From Xenococcaceae cyanobacterium MO_167.B27 (GTDB taxonomy: Bacteria > Cyanobacteriota > Cyanobacteriia > Cyanobacteriales > Xenococcaceae), in the NCBI GenBank assembly GCA_030065935.1, contig JASJCP010000031.1:1-64000 (forward strand): a DNA stretch of 64,000 nucleotides. The letters run 5' to 3'. Within the stretch, counting starts at the first letter, position 1. Each line of letters opens with the position of its first letter. The translations under genes and the position numbers were made by a program. The notes under the pieces were generated by a model. That model ran no database searches. It was given only the letters and a program-made list of their open reading frames with translations, and was not told the origin of the DNA. This document shows, piece by piece, positions 15,813-24,101 of this stretch.

Positions 15813-17945
15813 ATGCAGATTATTAAGCTCAAATTCAGACAGATACCAAATCAGGGTTTTTTTGTTACCTTAAGCTGTAGTAGCCAGCCTTGGGAAATAG
15901 AAGGTTATTTAACTCCTATACCCTCGGCTTTAAAAACTTCTCTGCAAAAGTGGCAAATTACCTATCGTCAATTAGAAGCAGTACGCTCTTACATTAGTTA
16001 TCAAACTACATTTAGAATTATTCCCAAATCAGTTACAGTTGCTTCTTCTACCAAATGTGTTGATGCTGTTAAAAATAATCTCAATCAATGGCTTAATTCT
16101 AGTAATAGTGAATGGCAGCCAATTCGAGATGGGTTAATTGCTATTGCTAATCAGTTAAACAACCAAGAATTACAAATTATTGTTGATGCTCAAGACATTA
16201 ATTTATGTCGGATTCCCTGGCAAGAATGGGATTTATTAATACAATATTATCCTCAAACAGAAGTAGCTATTAATACCTTAACTGCTAAAGATATTGCAGT
16301 TACACCTGTTAATAATTTTACCAAGCAGCAAAAGGTCAGAATTTTATTAGTAATTGGAAATAGCGATGGTATAGATACAAAATCCGATCTTAATACCATT
16401 CAACAATTAACTAAAAAGACAGCAGAAATTACCTGTTTGGTTCAGCCTAGTTTAAAAGATTTATGTGCTTCTCTTTGGCACAATCCTAGTTATCATATTT
16501 TTATTTTTACAGGACATAGTGGTAGTAATCAAGATGGCACAATTGGCTGGATTGAAATTAATAAAACTGAGCGGATAACTATAGCAGAATTCAAAGATGC
16601 TTTCAGACAAGCTATTCAGAATGGGTTGCGATTAGCTATTTTTAATTCTTGTGATGGTTTGGGTTTAGCCGATCGCCTGAGTGAGTTAAACTTAAATCAA
16701 ATAATTGTAATGCGAGAACCAGTACCAGATGAAGTGGCAATTGAGTTTATTAAATATTTCTTCCAAGCTTTTATTAATAACAATTCTTTATTCAGTTCGA
16801 TTCACCAAGCCAGAAAAAAATTAGAGCCTTTTAATAATCGCTATCCATCCGCAATTTGGCTACCTACTTTATGTATCAAACCTGCAACTAATTACTTGAA
16901 TTGGAAAAGTATTTTATCAGGGGATAAGGCTAATAATATTATTACTAAAAAGCAACCTAATAGATTTATTCAATTTACTGCTACTGTAATTACTTGCTGC
17001 TTAATTTTTCTCTCTGGTTTGAGTTTTAATCTGATTTTTCCTGACTTTAAACAAATCGCGATCGCTAATAAATTTAACATTAGTTCTACTATAAAATTTC
17101 CTCAAGGAACTTGGCAATATGGAGGTAGTATCACTTGGCAACCAATTAGAGAATTAGTAAATAAAGAATTAACCCAAAAATATCCCCACTTTGAGCTTAT
17201 TTATACTCGTCATCCCAGTTTACCCAATGGTTCAGGTACAGGGATAAAAATGTTACTGGATGGACAAATTTCTTTTGCTCAATCCTCCCGCCCAATTGAA
17301 GATCATGAGTATGATTCAGCTATAGTTAGAGGTAAAATTTTAAAACAAGTTCCTGTTGCGATCGATGCTATTGCTGTAGTAGTAAATCCCAGTTTAAAAA
17401 TAGATGGTTTAACTATCAAACAATTAGAAAATATTTATCGAGGTAAAATTACTAACTGGAGTATCTTAGGAGGACAAGATATTGATATTATTCCCTATAG
17501 TCGCCCTAAGCAAAGTGGTACTACAGAATATTTTTATAACAATATTTTAGAGTCCCACTCTTTTGGCAAGAATGTTGTTTTTTTGGAATACCCCACTAGA
17601 GCTTTAAAACAAATTGAAGATAATCTAGGGGGTATATTTTTTGTCTCTGTATCAGAAGTTATTGATGAGTGTAGTTTTAAAATATTACCTATTGCACGAC
17701 GTATGGGAAGTAATTATATTAGTTTAAATCGCGATAATAATTTATGTGGATTAGCAAGCGATCGCCTTAATATTGAAGTGTTACATAATGGGGAATATCC
17801 CTTAGTAAGAAGGCTATTTGTAATTATCGAAGCTAATAGCCCTGTCGATGAAGAAGTGGGAGAAGCTTATAAAGATTATTTGCTATCTAAACCTGGTCAA
17901 GAGTTAGTTAGAAAATCTGGTTTTGTTCCCCTGCGTTATTTTTAA
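15813..17945 (+). CDS. CHAT-domain protease fused through a TM helix to a PstS-like substrate-binding domain
   Basis: Residues about 170-360 form a CHAT caspase-like protease: FTGHSGS gives His235 and FNSCDG gives Cys280, the catalytic dyad. Residues 1-165 match the region that commonly precedes CHAT in cyanobacteria. A single hydrophobic helix lies at about 385-408. Residues 425-710 are a periplasmic phosphate-binding-type (PstS/SphX) domain: WQYGGSITWQP, NGSGTGIKMLLDG, ITNWSILGGQD, and PRPKQSGTTEYF-like PYSRPKQSGTTEYF. The inferred topology is a cytoplasmic protease and external ligand binder, so a ligand signal could gate proteolysis. It is monocistronic. Confidence 0.85.
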   Translation: MQIIKLKFRQIPNQGFFVTLSCSSQPWEIEGYLTPIPSALKTSLQKWQITYRQLEAVRSYISYQTTFRIIPKSVTVASSTKCVDAVKNNLNQWLNSSNSEWQPIRDGLIAIANQLNNQELQIIVDAQDINLCRIPWQEWDLLIQYYPQTEVAINTLTAKDIAVTPVNNFTKQQKVRILLVIGNSDGIDTKSDLNTIQQLTKKTAEITCLVQPSLKDLCASLWHNPSYHIFIFTGHSGSNQDGTIGWIEINKTERITIAEFKDAFRQAIQNGLRLAIFNSCDGLGLADRLSELNLNQIIVMREPVPDEVAIEFIKYFFQAFINNNSLFSSIHQARKKLEPFNNRYPSAIWLPTLCIKPATNYLNWKSILSGDKANNIITKKQPNRFIQFTATVITCCLIFLSGLSFNLIFPDFKQIAIANKFNISSTIKFPQGTWQYGGSITWQPIRELVNKELTQKYPHFELIYTRHPSLPNGSGTGIKMLLDGQISFAQSSRPIEDHEYDSAIVRGKILKQVPVAIDAIAVVVNPSLKIDGLTIKQLENIYRGKITNWSILGGQDIDIIPYSRPKQSGTTEYFYNNILESHSFGKNVVFLEYPTRALKQIEDNLGGIFFVSVSEVIDECSFKILPIARRMGSNYISLNRDNNLCGLASDRLNIEVLHNGEYPLVRRLFVIIEANSPVDEEVGEAYKDYLLSKPGQELVRKSGFVPLRYF

Positions 17946-17963
17946 TGGCTAATTTTCCATCTT

Positions 17964-18042
17964 CCAAGACAGAAAAAAGTTGAGAGTGAGGAAGTCAAAA
18001 CTGACTGAAAAAAACCGAAGCGTAGATAATCAACTGTCTTGG
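17964..18042. other. Inverted repeat that could fold into a stem, downstream of the CHAT gene
   Basis: CCAAGACAG (17964-17972) pairs with CTGTCTTGG (18034-18042), and the nearby GTTGA/TCAAC can extend the stem inside. No T-run follows, so it is not a simple terminator. It might be a small RNA or the trace of a mobile element. Confidence 0.4.
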
Positions 18043-18173
18043 ATGGATTGAAGCTAAGAAAATTATGGAACATTAAGAAATATGAGTCGCTCGCTCGTTC
18101 AAAATTTAATTGAGAATATCTTTGAAATCTAGTAAATAGTTAGATAGTGGAAGAAAAAAAAAGGAGGATTGCG

Positions 18174-18533
18174 ATGTCGGATTTAACTTTTTAGAAAATT
18201 GAGCAAAGCATCAAAGACCGCCAAAAATTGCACCTATCTTTCCTTAATAAAGTCAAAACATATAAGCCATTTCTTGAGTTGGAAGAGAAAGCCTTTAGTG
18301 ATGGCGCGCTAGAGAACAAGGCAAAAGAATTAATGGCTCTTTCAATTTCCATAGTTACGAAATGTGAACCTTGCATGGAATGGCATCTTGACCAAGCGTT
18401 ACAAGCAGGTGCAAAAGACGAAGAGATTTTTGAAACTATTGATGTCGCGATTGAAATGGCTGGGGGACCAGCTGGAGCTTACGCACGTTTCGTCTTAAAA
18501 GCACTTGAATATTTTAGGCAAAACAACAGTTAG
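18174..18533 (+). pseudogene. Carboxymuconolactone decarboxylase (AhpD-like) gene with in-frame TAG at codon 7
   Basis: A strong AAGGAGG lies 5-6 nt before ATG 18174, and the frame reads MSDLTF, TAG (18192-18194), then KIEQSIKDRQKLHLSFLNK and on through the whole family domain. The remainder is intact to 18533, with the catalytic CEPCMEWH (CxxC plus His) of alkylhydroperoxidase-D-like proteins, which reduce peroxides through the Cys pair. Without readthrough, translation could restart at TTG 18228, giving 101 residues that keep the active site. The simplest reading is a recent GAG or CAG to TAG change. A sequencing error or stop-codon readthrough is also possible. Confidence 0.75.
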
Positions 18534-18614
18534 ACCTTCTAACAATTCTGGGAATTGTTATGGAGTAGCCGTTAAATAGTAATAAATCGGAGTAAATCAC
18601 CATAAAACGTTTAC

Positions 18615-18698
18615 TTGATCAATCTCTTATGTAGTCGCTTCTCATAGCATTAGATGCGTGGCATCTACCATTGAGAGCGTAGTGGAGTAAGAGATCAA
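18615..18698 (-). ncRNA. Large imperfect hairpin, candidate guide-RNA scaffold or right end of the TnpB-like element
   Basis: Minus-strand DNA just downstream of the TnpB-like stop can fold almost end to end. Outer arms are TTGATCTCTTA and TAAGAGATTGATCAA, then CGCTCTCA/TGAGAAGCG, then TAGATGC/GCATCTA around a 3-nt loop. TnpB guide RNAs (omega or reRNA) lie across the 3' end of tnpB and the right end of the element, which is where this hairpin is. It may instead be an unrelated dispersed palindrome. Confidence 0.45.
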
Positions 18699-18747
18699 AA
18701 GGCAATCTACCCAAGCCTAGTACAATAAGAACGAGTGTTGCATCTCA

Positions 18748-20091
18748 TCAAGTCTTATGGCACACCTGAGTTATTTCTATCTCAGGCTTTCCCCTGTGTT
18801 TCACAGGGTTAGTTCTGTGTCGTCCTATTGCTTTTAATCCGATGTTTCTGGCTGCGTTCAACCCACTGTGAGCTTTGTATCCAGAAGTATTAGCTACAAG
18901 GTTTGCCCCTGGTTGATAGTCTAAATAATCAAGCAAATTAGTGGGAAAACTATTACCTCGCCATACCAAATTATCCCAAGGGTCTAACCGAGATGTGTTT
19001 CTGGGATTAACCCTTGTTGTCAGCATAGAATAATCTCGATAGGCAATATCTTTTACTTGATTAAAAACTCTGGATTTTAGCCAGTAAGCTCGTTTTTGGT
19101 TGGAACGACGAGAATATTTACCTTTACAGGGTTTAAGATTGGATAAATGCTCAAAAGCCATAACCGAGCATTGATGATAACAAGCAAATTCTACTAACTC
19201 TCTAGCAACTGCTCTACTAAATTCAATTTCTCCCTTGTGTAGTTTCTGCCATCTAGTCGAACAAAACCCTTGATGAATTATTCTGGTCTTTTTCATCGAA
19301 TTGGCAATCAGTCCTAAAAGCCTCTTCCTACGCTTTAGATGACATTTCTGGTTGATGAAGCGTCTTGCAACCTCCCAGACATTGCCCCTAGCGTCGGTTT
19401 CTAATACTGAAGCAATAGCAATATGACGGTCTAAATCTATATCTACACTGCAAACTCTTACCGAGTCGGCAGACATTACTGTTTTAGTTCCTCCTGTTGC
19501 TGGTACGTATTTTTCCAAAGCAAAGGTTAGATAAGCACTTTTTCCTTTACAAATAACGATAGGCGAACCTTTTACCCAATCATTACTAGATGGTGAAGAT
19601 TGGTAGTAGAACTTAATCCACTTCCACTGTCCTTTAACCAGTAGCTTAAGAACGATTGAGTTACCATCATCATCTTTTCTCATTCCTACATCAAAACTAG
19701 GAGAAAAGTTAAAACTCCTAGGTTTCATTGGCGGACGATAATGTTTATGTTTTGAGCTTCTCCGTTGCCATCTCTCAAATAAGATGCGCCAAGATTGGTA
19801 AGCACCGATAGCTTTACGAATAGCTGCACGTCTTAACGGCGACGGAAATCCTCGATAGATAAATTCATATTCTGGATTGTCTCCAATCACCAATAACTCG
19901 TAGTAACGCCATCCACCATTATCTTTAATGGAAATATTTAAGCCAATGGAGTGCATATTGATTAGCTCAAAGAAAAAATTAACCGCCTCGTTAAAAGCAG
20001 TTCTGGTTTCAGTAAAATCAAATCCCTCTCGCAGTAATTTACAGCGAAGTGATTTAGTTACTATGTTGAATCCCTTTTTCTTTTTGAGCAT
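18748..20091 (-). CDS. TnpB-like protein of the IS200/IS605 type with degenerate RuvC and zinc-ribbon residues
   Basis: A 447-residue TnpB-family protein. The RuvC-I Asp looks present (CSVDIDLDRHI, Asp219) and so does the RuvC-II Glu (MAFEHLSNLK, Glu314). The RuvC-III Asp that precedes LNAARNIG in active TnpB is Gly410 here (KAHSGLNAARN). The zinc ribbon is also lost: NPRNTSR is followed by LDPWDN where CxxC is expected, and ANTSGY replaces the second CxxC. The protein is otherwise full length without frameshifts. No tnpA lies nearby. Nuclease-dead TnpB proteins domesticated as RNA-guided repressors are known, and this could be one, or simply a decaying or divergent TnpB lineage. Flanked by hairpins at 18615-18698 and 20088-20110. 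Confidence 0.8.
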   Translation of the reverse strand: MLKKKKGFNIVTKSLRCKLLREGFDFTETRTAFNEAVNFFFELINMHSIGLNISIKDNGGWRYYELLVIGDNPEYEFIYRGFPSPLRRAAIRKAIGAYQSWRILFERWQRRSSKHKHYRPPMKPRSFNFSPSFDVGMRKDDDGNSIVLKLLVKGQWKWIKFYYQSSPSSNDWVKGSPIVICKGKSAYLTFALEKYVPATGGTKTVMSADSVRVCSVDIDLDRHIAIASVLETDARGNVWEVARRFINQKCHLKRRKRLLGLIANSMKKTRIIHQGFCSTRWQKLHKGEIEFSRAVARELVEFACYHQCSVMAFEHLSNLKPCKGKYSRRSNQKRAYWLKSRVFNQVKDIAYRDYSMLTTRVNPRNTSRLDPWDNLVWRGNSFPTNLLDYLDYQPGANLVANTSGYKAHSGLNAARNIGLKAIGRHRTNPVKHRGKPEIEITQVCHKT

Positions 20092-20110
20092 GATACAAAT
20101 AATATCATGC
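20088..20110 (-). promoter_or_regulatory. Perfect hairpin covering the TnpB-like start codon
   Basis: Arms GCATGATA and TATCATGC (8 bp, perfect) surround a 7-nt loop. The initiating ATG (20091-20089) lies within the 3' arm of the transcript, so folding would occlude translation start. IS200/IS605 elements carry subterminal hairpins of this kind, so it may also mark the left end. Confidence 0.55.
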
Positions 20111-20658
20111 TTTGTCTATTTAGCTACGATTTACCCCATTTTACTAATATTTAAGGCTACTTAATTGCGAGACATATCAACAGCAATAAAACTAGTGATT
20201 GGGTATTTTTCTCAAAACAACAACACCCAAGCTAGACTCACTGGGGGATTTCCTCTTTTAATTAATCTGATCTGGAGTTTTACTATTTAATATTATAGTC
20301 TATTAACTCCCTCTTTTCTACTTGAGGAAATATCAGCTTTTTAGTTGAGTGTTATCGTTGTTATTTAACGAGACAGATATTAGATAAAACAGACTGTTTG
20401 ACCTCCTTTATTCAATAGGGACAAACCTGTAATCTCTGTCAGGGAAGTCTTAAATGACTTCAATTACTAATTTATCACTTTCTCTTTCAAATCTTGATTA
20501 ATGATACATAAGTTTACGCTTGAATCTTAATTTTGTTCGTAAATTTTTGAGAAAAAATCTCTAAAATGTTCTGTAAAACGTTGGTTATGGACTAAGTTAA
20601 ATTTCAGGTTGATTTTTTAAGATAATATCAAAGCATCTTAAACTACAATAGGAGAAAG
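20111..20658. other. Intergenic region between the TnpB-like and PEP-CTERM genes
   Basis: About 550 bp of AT-rich DNA. I see no coding remnant, terminator or long repeat that I can support. The left boundary of the TnpB element is presumably inside its first part. Confidence 0.5.
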
Positions 20659-21405
20659 ATGAAAGTTTTAAGGACAATCGCTGCGATCGCTTTGAGTATG
20701 CTCACTCTAGAGGTTCACAGAACCCATGCAGCCGTTTTGATTGCGCCTACAGATCTTGATGCCCTCGAACTCGGTCCAGCAATTATTGGACCCTTGGGAC
20801 CAGAAGTGCCAGGAACATTTGTGACTAATGATGCAGTAGAGATAGGCAATTTAAGAAGCAGCGTATTTTGCCCTATCGGAACAGAACAAGCTGATTGCCC
20901 CTCTGATTCGGTAGAAACTTACATTTATCGCCACATTGTTACCCCGAGTCTCAACGATATTACTTCTTTTACGGCTGGCTTTCCAGTTGCTGGTTTTACT
21001 GGAGTAGCAGGCTATAGCTTTAGTGAATCTGGTCTAGCAGGTGGTAATGGGAGCGATACGGATTTTAATATTGTTTTTAATGACGACACCGATGAGACTC
21101 TAGTTTGGGGTCTGAGTAACGATAGCGATCTCTTCTTTGATAGTGGGGAAACCATTACCTTTTTTTGGCAGTCTATCATCCCTCCAGCAGGCCCAATTGG
21201 TAGCTATAGTCTTAGTAACTCAGAAGATGGTACGGCAATTGGTCCGGCTCCTGTCGCTCCTACTGCTCCCGCCCCCGTCCCTGAACCAAGCACCTTGGTT
21301 TTCTTAGCTCTATCTGTCTTTTTCCTCTGGTTGATCCGTCCCTCGTCTCCAAATAAGAACTCCCAATCCCCACATAATAAATATCCCGATTTTTACAAAA
21401 GCTAA
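20659..21405 (+). CDS. PEP-CTERM sorting-domain protein
   Basis: A secreted or surface protein of 248 residues. A signal peptide spans residues 1-24 (IAAIALSMLTLEVHRTHA). The body is acidic, beta-rich and of unknown fold. Near the C-terminus VPEPSTLVFLALSVFFLWLI gives the PEP-CTERM signal (VPEP plus hydrophobic helix), recognised by exosortase, followed by a longer than usual polar tail of about 20 residues after IRPSS. Pro/Ala repeats precede the motif. A start ATG at 20659 with GGAGAAAG is convincing. The gene stands alone, and its stop codon lies inside the terminator stem. No exosortase gene is in the window. Confidence 0.85.
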   Translation: MKVLRTIAAIALSMLTLEVHRTHAAVLIAPTDLDALELGPAIIGPLGPEVPGTFVTNDAVEIGNLRSSVFCPIGTEQADCPSDSVETYIYRHIVTPSLNDITSFTAGFPVAGFTGVAGYSFSESGLAGGNGSDTDFNIVFNDDTDETLVWGLSNDSDLFFDSGETITFFWQSIIPPAGPIGSYSLSNSEDGTAIGPAPVAPTAPAPVPEPSTLVFLALSVFFLWLIRPSSPNKNSQSPHNKYPDFYKS

Positions 21406-21430
21406 TAGCTAGAACGCTATTAGCTTTTTC
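21397..21430 (+). terminator. Intrinsic terminator of the PEP-CTERM gene
   Basis: Perfect 12-bp arms AAAAGCTAATAG (21397-21408) and CTATTAGCTTTT (21417-21428) with an 8-nt loop; the descending arm ends in a T-run. The gene's TAA is in the ascending arm. Confidence 0.85.
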
Positions 21431-21586
21431 AATGTTACATTCTCAAATCTCAGTTTTTCTTTCAGCAAGCCCTAAGTAATATTTCAACAGCTTTACAACA
21501 CAACCAAGAAAGAGAGAAGATGTGAATAGTTTTGACATCTTCCTACAAGGCTAGAGGTTTCTCAAAATTTTGCAACATAACTAGAT

Positions 21587-22804
21587 TTGCAGATGAAACC
21601 AATAAAAATAAAATGCCTCAGTTATAAAAATTCAATTTTTACTTTATCCACCATTGTGTTTAGCGCGATTATTGCGCTGATACTGATTTTTATATTATCT
21701 GTCTCAATTAATGTCAAAGCTCAAGATAGTCCCAATATTCAACCCAATAATTCTGTTGCTTCTTGTCCTCAGATAGATGACAGAATCGGCAAAAAATATC
21801 AACAAGAAAATCCAGAAGAAGAATTTGACTTTGAGGAAGCAGTATTTGTCGAGCCACCTAATCCTGATGGGGTGACACAAGTTGATATAGGACTATACGT
21901 TGTTGATATCTCTCATATTAATGCTGTTGAGAATACCTATCGCTTAGAAGGCTTAATAAATTTGGTTTGGTGCGATCCACGCTTTAGGATTGACAGTCAA
22001 GAAAAACGTCATGAAATTTATCTTGAAGAAGATGCAGCAGCAAAAATAAAACGTATATGGTGGCCCAGTATTACTTTTATTAATGAGGTAGGAGAATACT
22101 TTAGAAAAAATGAAGAATTAATTATTTTTGCCACTGGTACTGTCGAGTATAGAGAAAAATTCAGCGTTGAACTCAAATCCTTGTTTGACTTAACTAAATT
22201 TCCCTTTGACCAGCAAACTCTTAAGGTTGAAATAGAGTCTTTTGCTTGGGATGAGAATGAGGTAAAGCTAAAGATAGATGAACAGAAAACAGGATTTAAT
22301 TCTAGTCTACATCTACCAGAATGGAACATATATGACCTAGAAACACAAATGAAACAAAAGCAAGAATTGCGTTCAAAAGTACCATTTTCTAAGTTTTTAA
22401 TGCAGATTAAGCTAATTCGTAAACCTGGTTTTTATTTATGGAAAGTAATTATACCTCTGATGATTTTGGTTATAATTTCTTGGTCTGTTTTCTGGATGTG
22501 TGAAGAGAGTTTAGCTGCTCGAATTAGTTTTTCTTTGACAGGTATTTTAACAGTAGTTGCTTATCAATTTCTGATTGCGGAGAATCTTCCTAATATTTCG
22601 TATCTAACACTAATGGATGCAATTTTGTCTCTTTCTTTTGTTATTATAGCCTTAACCGTTGTGGAAAATATTGTGGTACATTTGTTGAATATAAAAAATC
22701 TAAAGTTTTTGGCAATTAAAGTAGATCGTATCTGTCAATTTGCCTTTCCAAGTATCTATACACTTTTGCTATTTGTAATTAGTTTATCCTATTTCGCGAG
22801 TTAG
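21587..22804 (+). CDS. Pentameric ligand-gated ion channel (prokaryotic Cys-loop receptor)
   Basis: A 405-residue homologue of GLIC/ELIC channels. A signal-anchor or signal peptide occupies residues 18-46. The extracellular beta-sandwich (about 90-275) includes WWPSITFINEVG, where the WxPD-like loop A sits, and KFPFDQQTL, the cysteine-free equivalent of the Cys-loop. Four transmembrane helices follow, M1 beginning after RKPGFYLWKVIIPLM, M2 being SLAARISFSLTGILTVVAYQ, with M3 and M4 to the end. Such channels pass cations or anions on ligand or proton binding. The N-terminal region 47-90 is Pro/Asn/Glu-rich and longer than in GLIC. Ligand unknown, gene monocistronic. Confidence 0.9.
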   Translation: MQMKPIKIKCLSYKNSIFTLSTIVFSAIIALILIFILSVSINVKAQDSPNIQPNNSVASCPQIDDRIGKKYQQENPEEEFDFEEAVFVEPPNPDGVTQVDIGLYVVDISHINAVENTYRLEGLINLVWCDPRFRIDSQEKRHEIYLEEDAAAKIKRIWWPSITFINEVGEYFRKNEELIIFATGTVEYREKFSVELKSLFDLTKFPFDQQTLKVEIESFAWDENEVKLKIDEQKTGFNSSLHLPEWNIYDLETQMKQKQELRSKVPFSKFLMQIKLIRKPGFYLWKVIIPLMILVIISWSVFWMCEESLAARISFSLTGILTVVAYQFLIAENLPNISYLTLMDAILSLSFVIIALTVVENIVVHLLNIKNLKFLAIKVDRICQFAFPSIYTLLLFVISLSYFAS

Positions 22805-23001
22805 TTATTTTTAATGTCATTGTAAAGCAGTTGCTTAGATTTTTCTGGGAAATAGCGATCGCATTACTGAAAAGGATTTTTTGAGTTACTGAAATTTCCC
22901 TAACCACTGCACAGAGAGCATTTCAGCTATTAAATCTAAAAAAGTTTCATAAACTTTCTGACTCCCCCTGATTAGTAAGTGTAGAGTTCAACTAATCAGA
23001 T

Positions 23002-23982
23002 ATGGACATCTTAATCAATAATCCTATCTCCCTAATGTATGGTCCTTATTTCTTGCTCTTCTATGGACTGGTGATTTTGTTTACCGTAATGGGATGTAAG
23101 TTTATTTTACAAGGCAACAGCTTTAATTCTGCTTCTGCTGAGATTCCCAGTCAACCCGATCCTTATGAAATTGCTTATCTGCGAGGGAAAGAAACAGCAG
23201 TAGCTAAAGTGGTTTGCTTGGAATTGATGCAAAAAGGATTTGTACGAGTTAAAAATAGTCGAATTGAACGATCGCCTGATTTCTATAACCTATCTCGTTT
23301 GAAACCTATTGAAAAGACTTTCTTTAATTGGCTAGATCATCCTAGTACTGCTTCTGATTTAAAGTATAGTGCAGAACTCAAAAATGCGATCGCTGAATCT
23401 TGCCAAACCTACAAGCAATCTCTAGTAAATTCTGGTTATCTCAATTCCGCACAAAAAAGCTATTTAGTAGGTGGTATTAGCGCGTTTATTATTCTGGGTT
23501 TGGGTAGTTATAAATTAATCTCTGCACTATCGCGAGGACATTATAATGTAATGTTTCTTATTATGATGGCGATCGCTGCTACTATTTGGTTAGGATATAT
23601 TTCTTCTCCTCTTTACAGTCGCCTCACTATAAAAGGAAAACTATATCTAGATAACCTCAAACAGACTTTCTCTGGATTAACCAGTAACTTAACAATTCCA
23701 CCAACAGAACCAGATTACAACACTTCTTTACTGGTAGCCATATTCGATCTCGACAAATTAACAGCCAGTAATAATTACAAAGATTTCGTCAATCTCTTTA
23801 TTGCTCAATCTACTTATACCTATAGCAGTAGTAGAAGTAGTCGCACTAGCAGTAGTTATAGCGGTAGTAGTGGTTGTACTACTTTTAGCTGTGGAAGTAG
23901 TTGCAGTAGTAGCTCTAGTAGCAGTTGTGGTAGTAGCTGTGGAAGTAGCTGCGGTGGCGGTTGTGGCGGTTGTGGCGGGTAA
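23002..23982 (+). CDS. TIGR04222-type membrane protein with Cys/Ser/Gly-rich tail
   Basis: A 326-residue protein. TM1 is at about 12-34, a soluble segment at 45-150 (YEIAYLRGKETAVAKVVCLELMQKG is the typical TIGR04222 core), and two helices at about 152-175 and 182-202. From residue 273 the tail is built from Ser, Gly, Arg, Thr and Tyr, then in the last 40 residues only Cys, Gly, Ser plus TTF: eight Cys spaced as GSSC, GGGC and GGC blocks. Proteins with this domain typically have such low-complexity tails and sit next to DUF692 genes, as here (119 bp upstream of one). The tail looks like the substrate of a peptide-modifying enzyme. Function unproven. Confidence 0.85.
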   Translation: MDILINNPISLMYGPYFLLFYGLVILFTVMGCKFILQGNSFNSASAEIPSQPDPYEIAYLRGKETAVAKVVCLELMQKGFVRVKNSRIERSPDFYNLSRLKPIEKTFFNWLDHPSTASDLKYSAELKNAIAESCQTYKQSLVNSGYLNSAQKSYLVGGISAFIILGLGSYKLISALSRGHYNVMFLIMMAIAATIWLGYISSPLYSRLTIKGKLYLDNLKQTFSGLTSNLTIPPTEPDYNTSLLVAIFDLDKLTASNNYKDFVNLFIAQSTYTYSSSRSSRTSSSYSGSSGCTTFSCGSSCSSSSSSSCGSSCGSSCGGGCGGCGG

Positions 23983-23984
23983 AT

Positions 23985-24025
23985 CAGTATTCAGTATTCA
24001 GTATTCAGTATTCAGTATTCAGTAA
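23985..24025. repeat. Heptanucleotide tandem repeat (CAGTATT)n
   Basis: Five or so copies of CAGTATT starting 2 bp after the stop codon of the TIGR04222 gene. STRR type. Confidence 0.9.
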
Positions 24026-24050
24026 TTAATAATTAACCATCAACAATTAG

Positions 24051-24100
24051 CAACTAACCACTAAGCACTAACCACTAACCACTAACCACTAACCACTAAC
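24051..24100. repeat. Heptanucleotide tandem repeat (ACTAACC)n upstream of the MNIO gene
   Basis: Repeats of ACTAACC run to the base before ATG 24102, leaving no normal Shine-Dalgarno. The complementary unit GGTTAGT is tandemly repeated just after the same gene, so the transcript could pair the two arrays. Confidence 0.85.
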
Positions 24101-24101
24101 A

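Noticed and set aside
23801..24025. Long Val/Ala-rich frame on the plus strand
   Set aside because: A frame-shifted reading of the repetitive Cys/Ser/Gly codons of the TIGR04222 gene, with no ribosome site.
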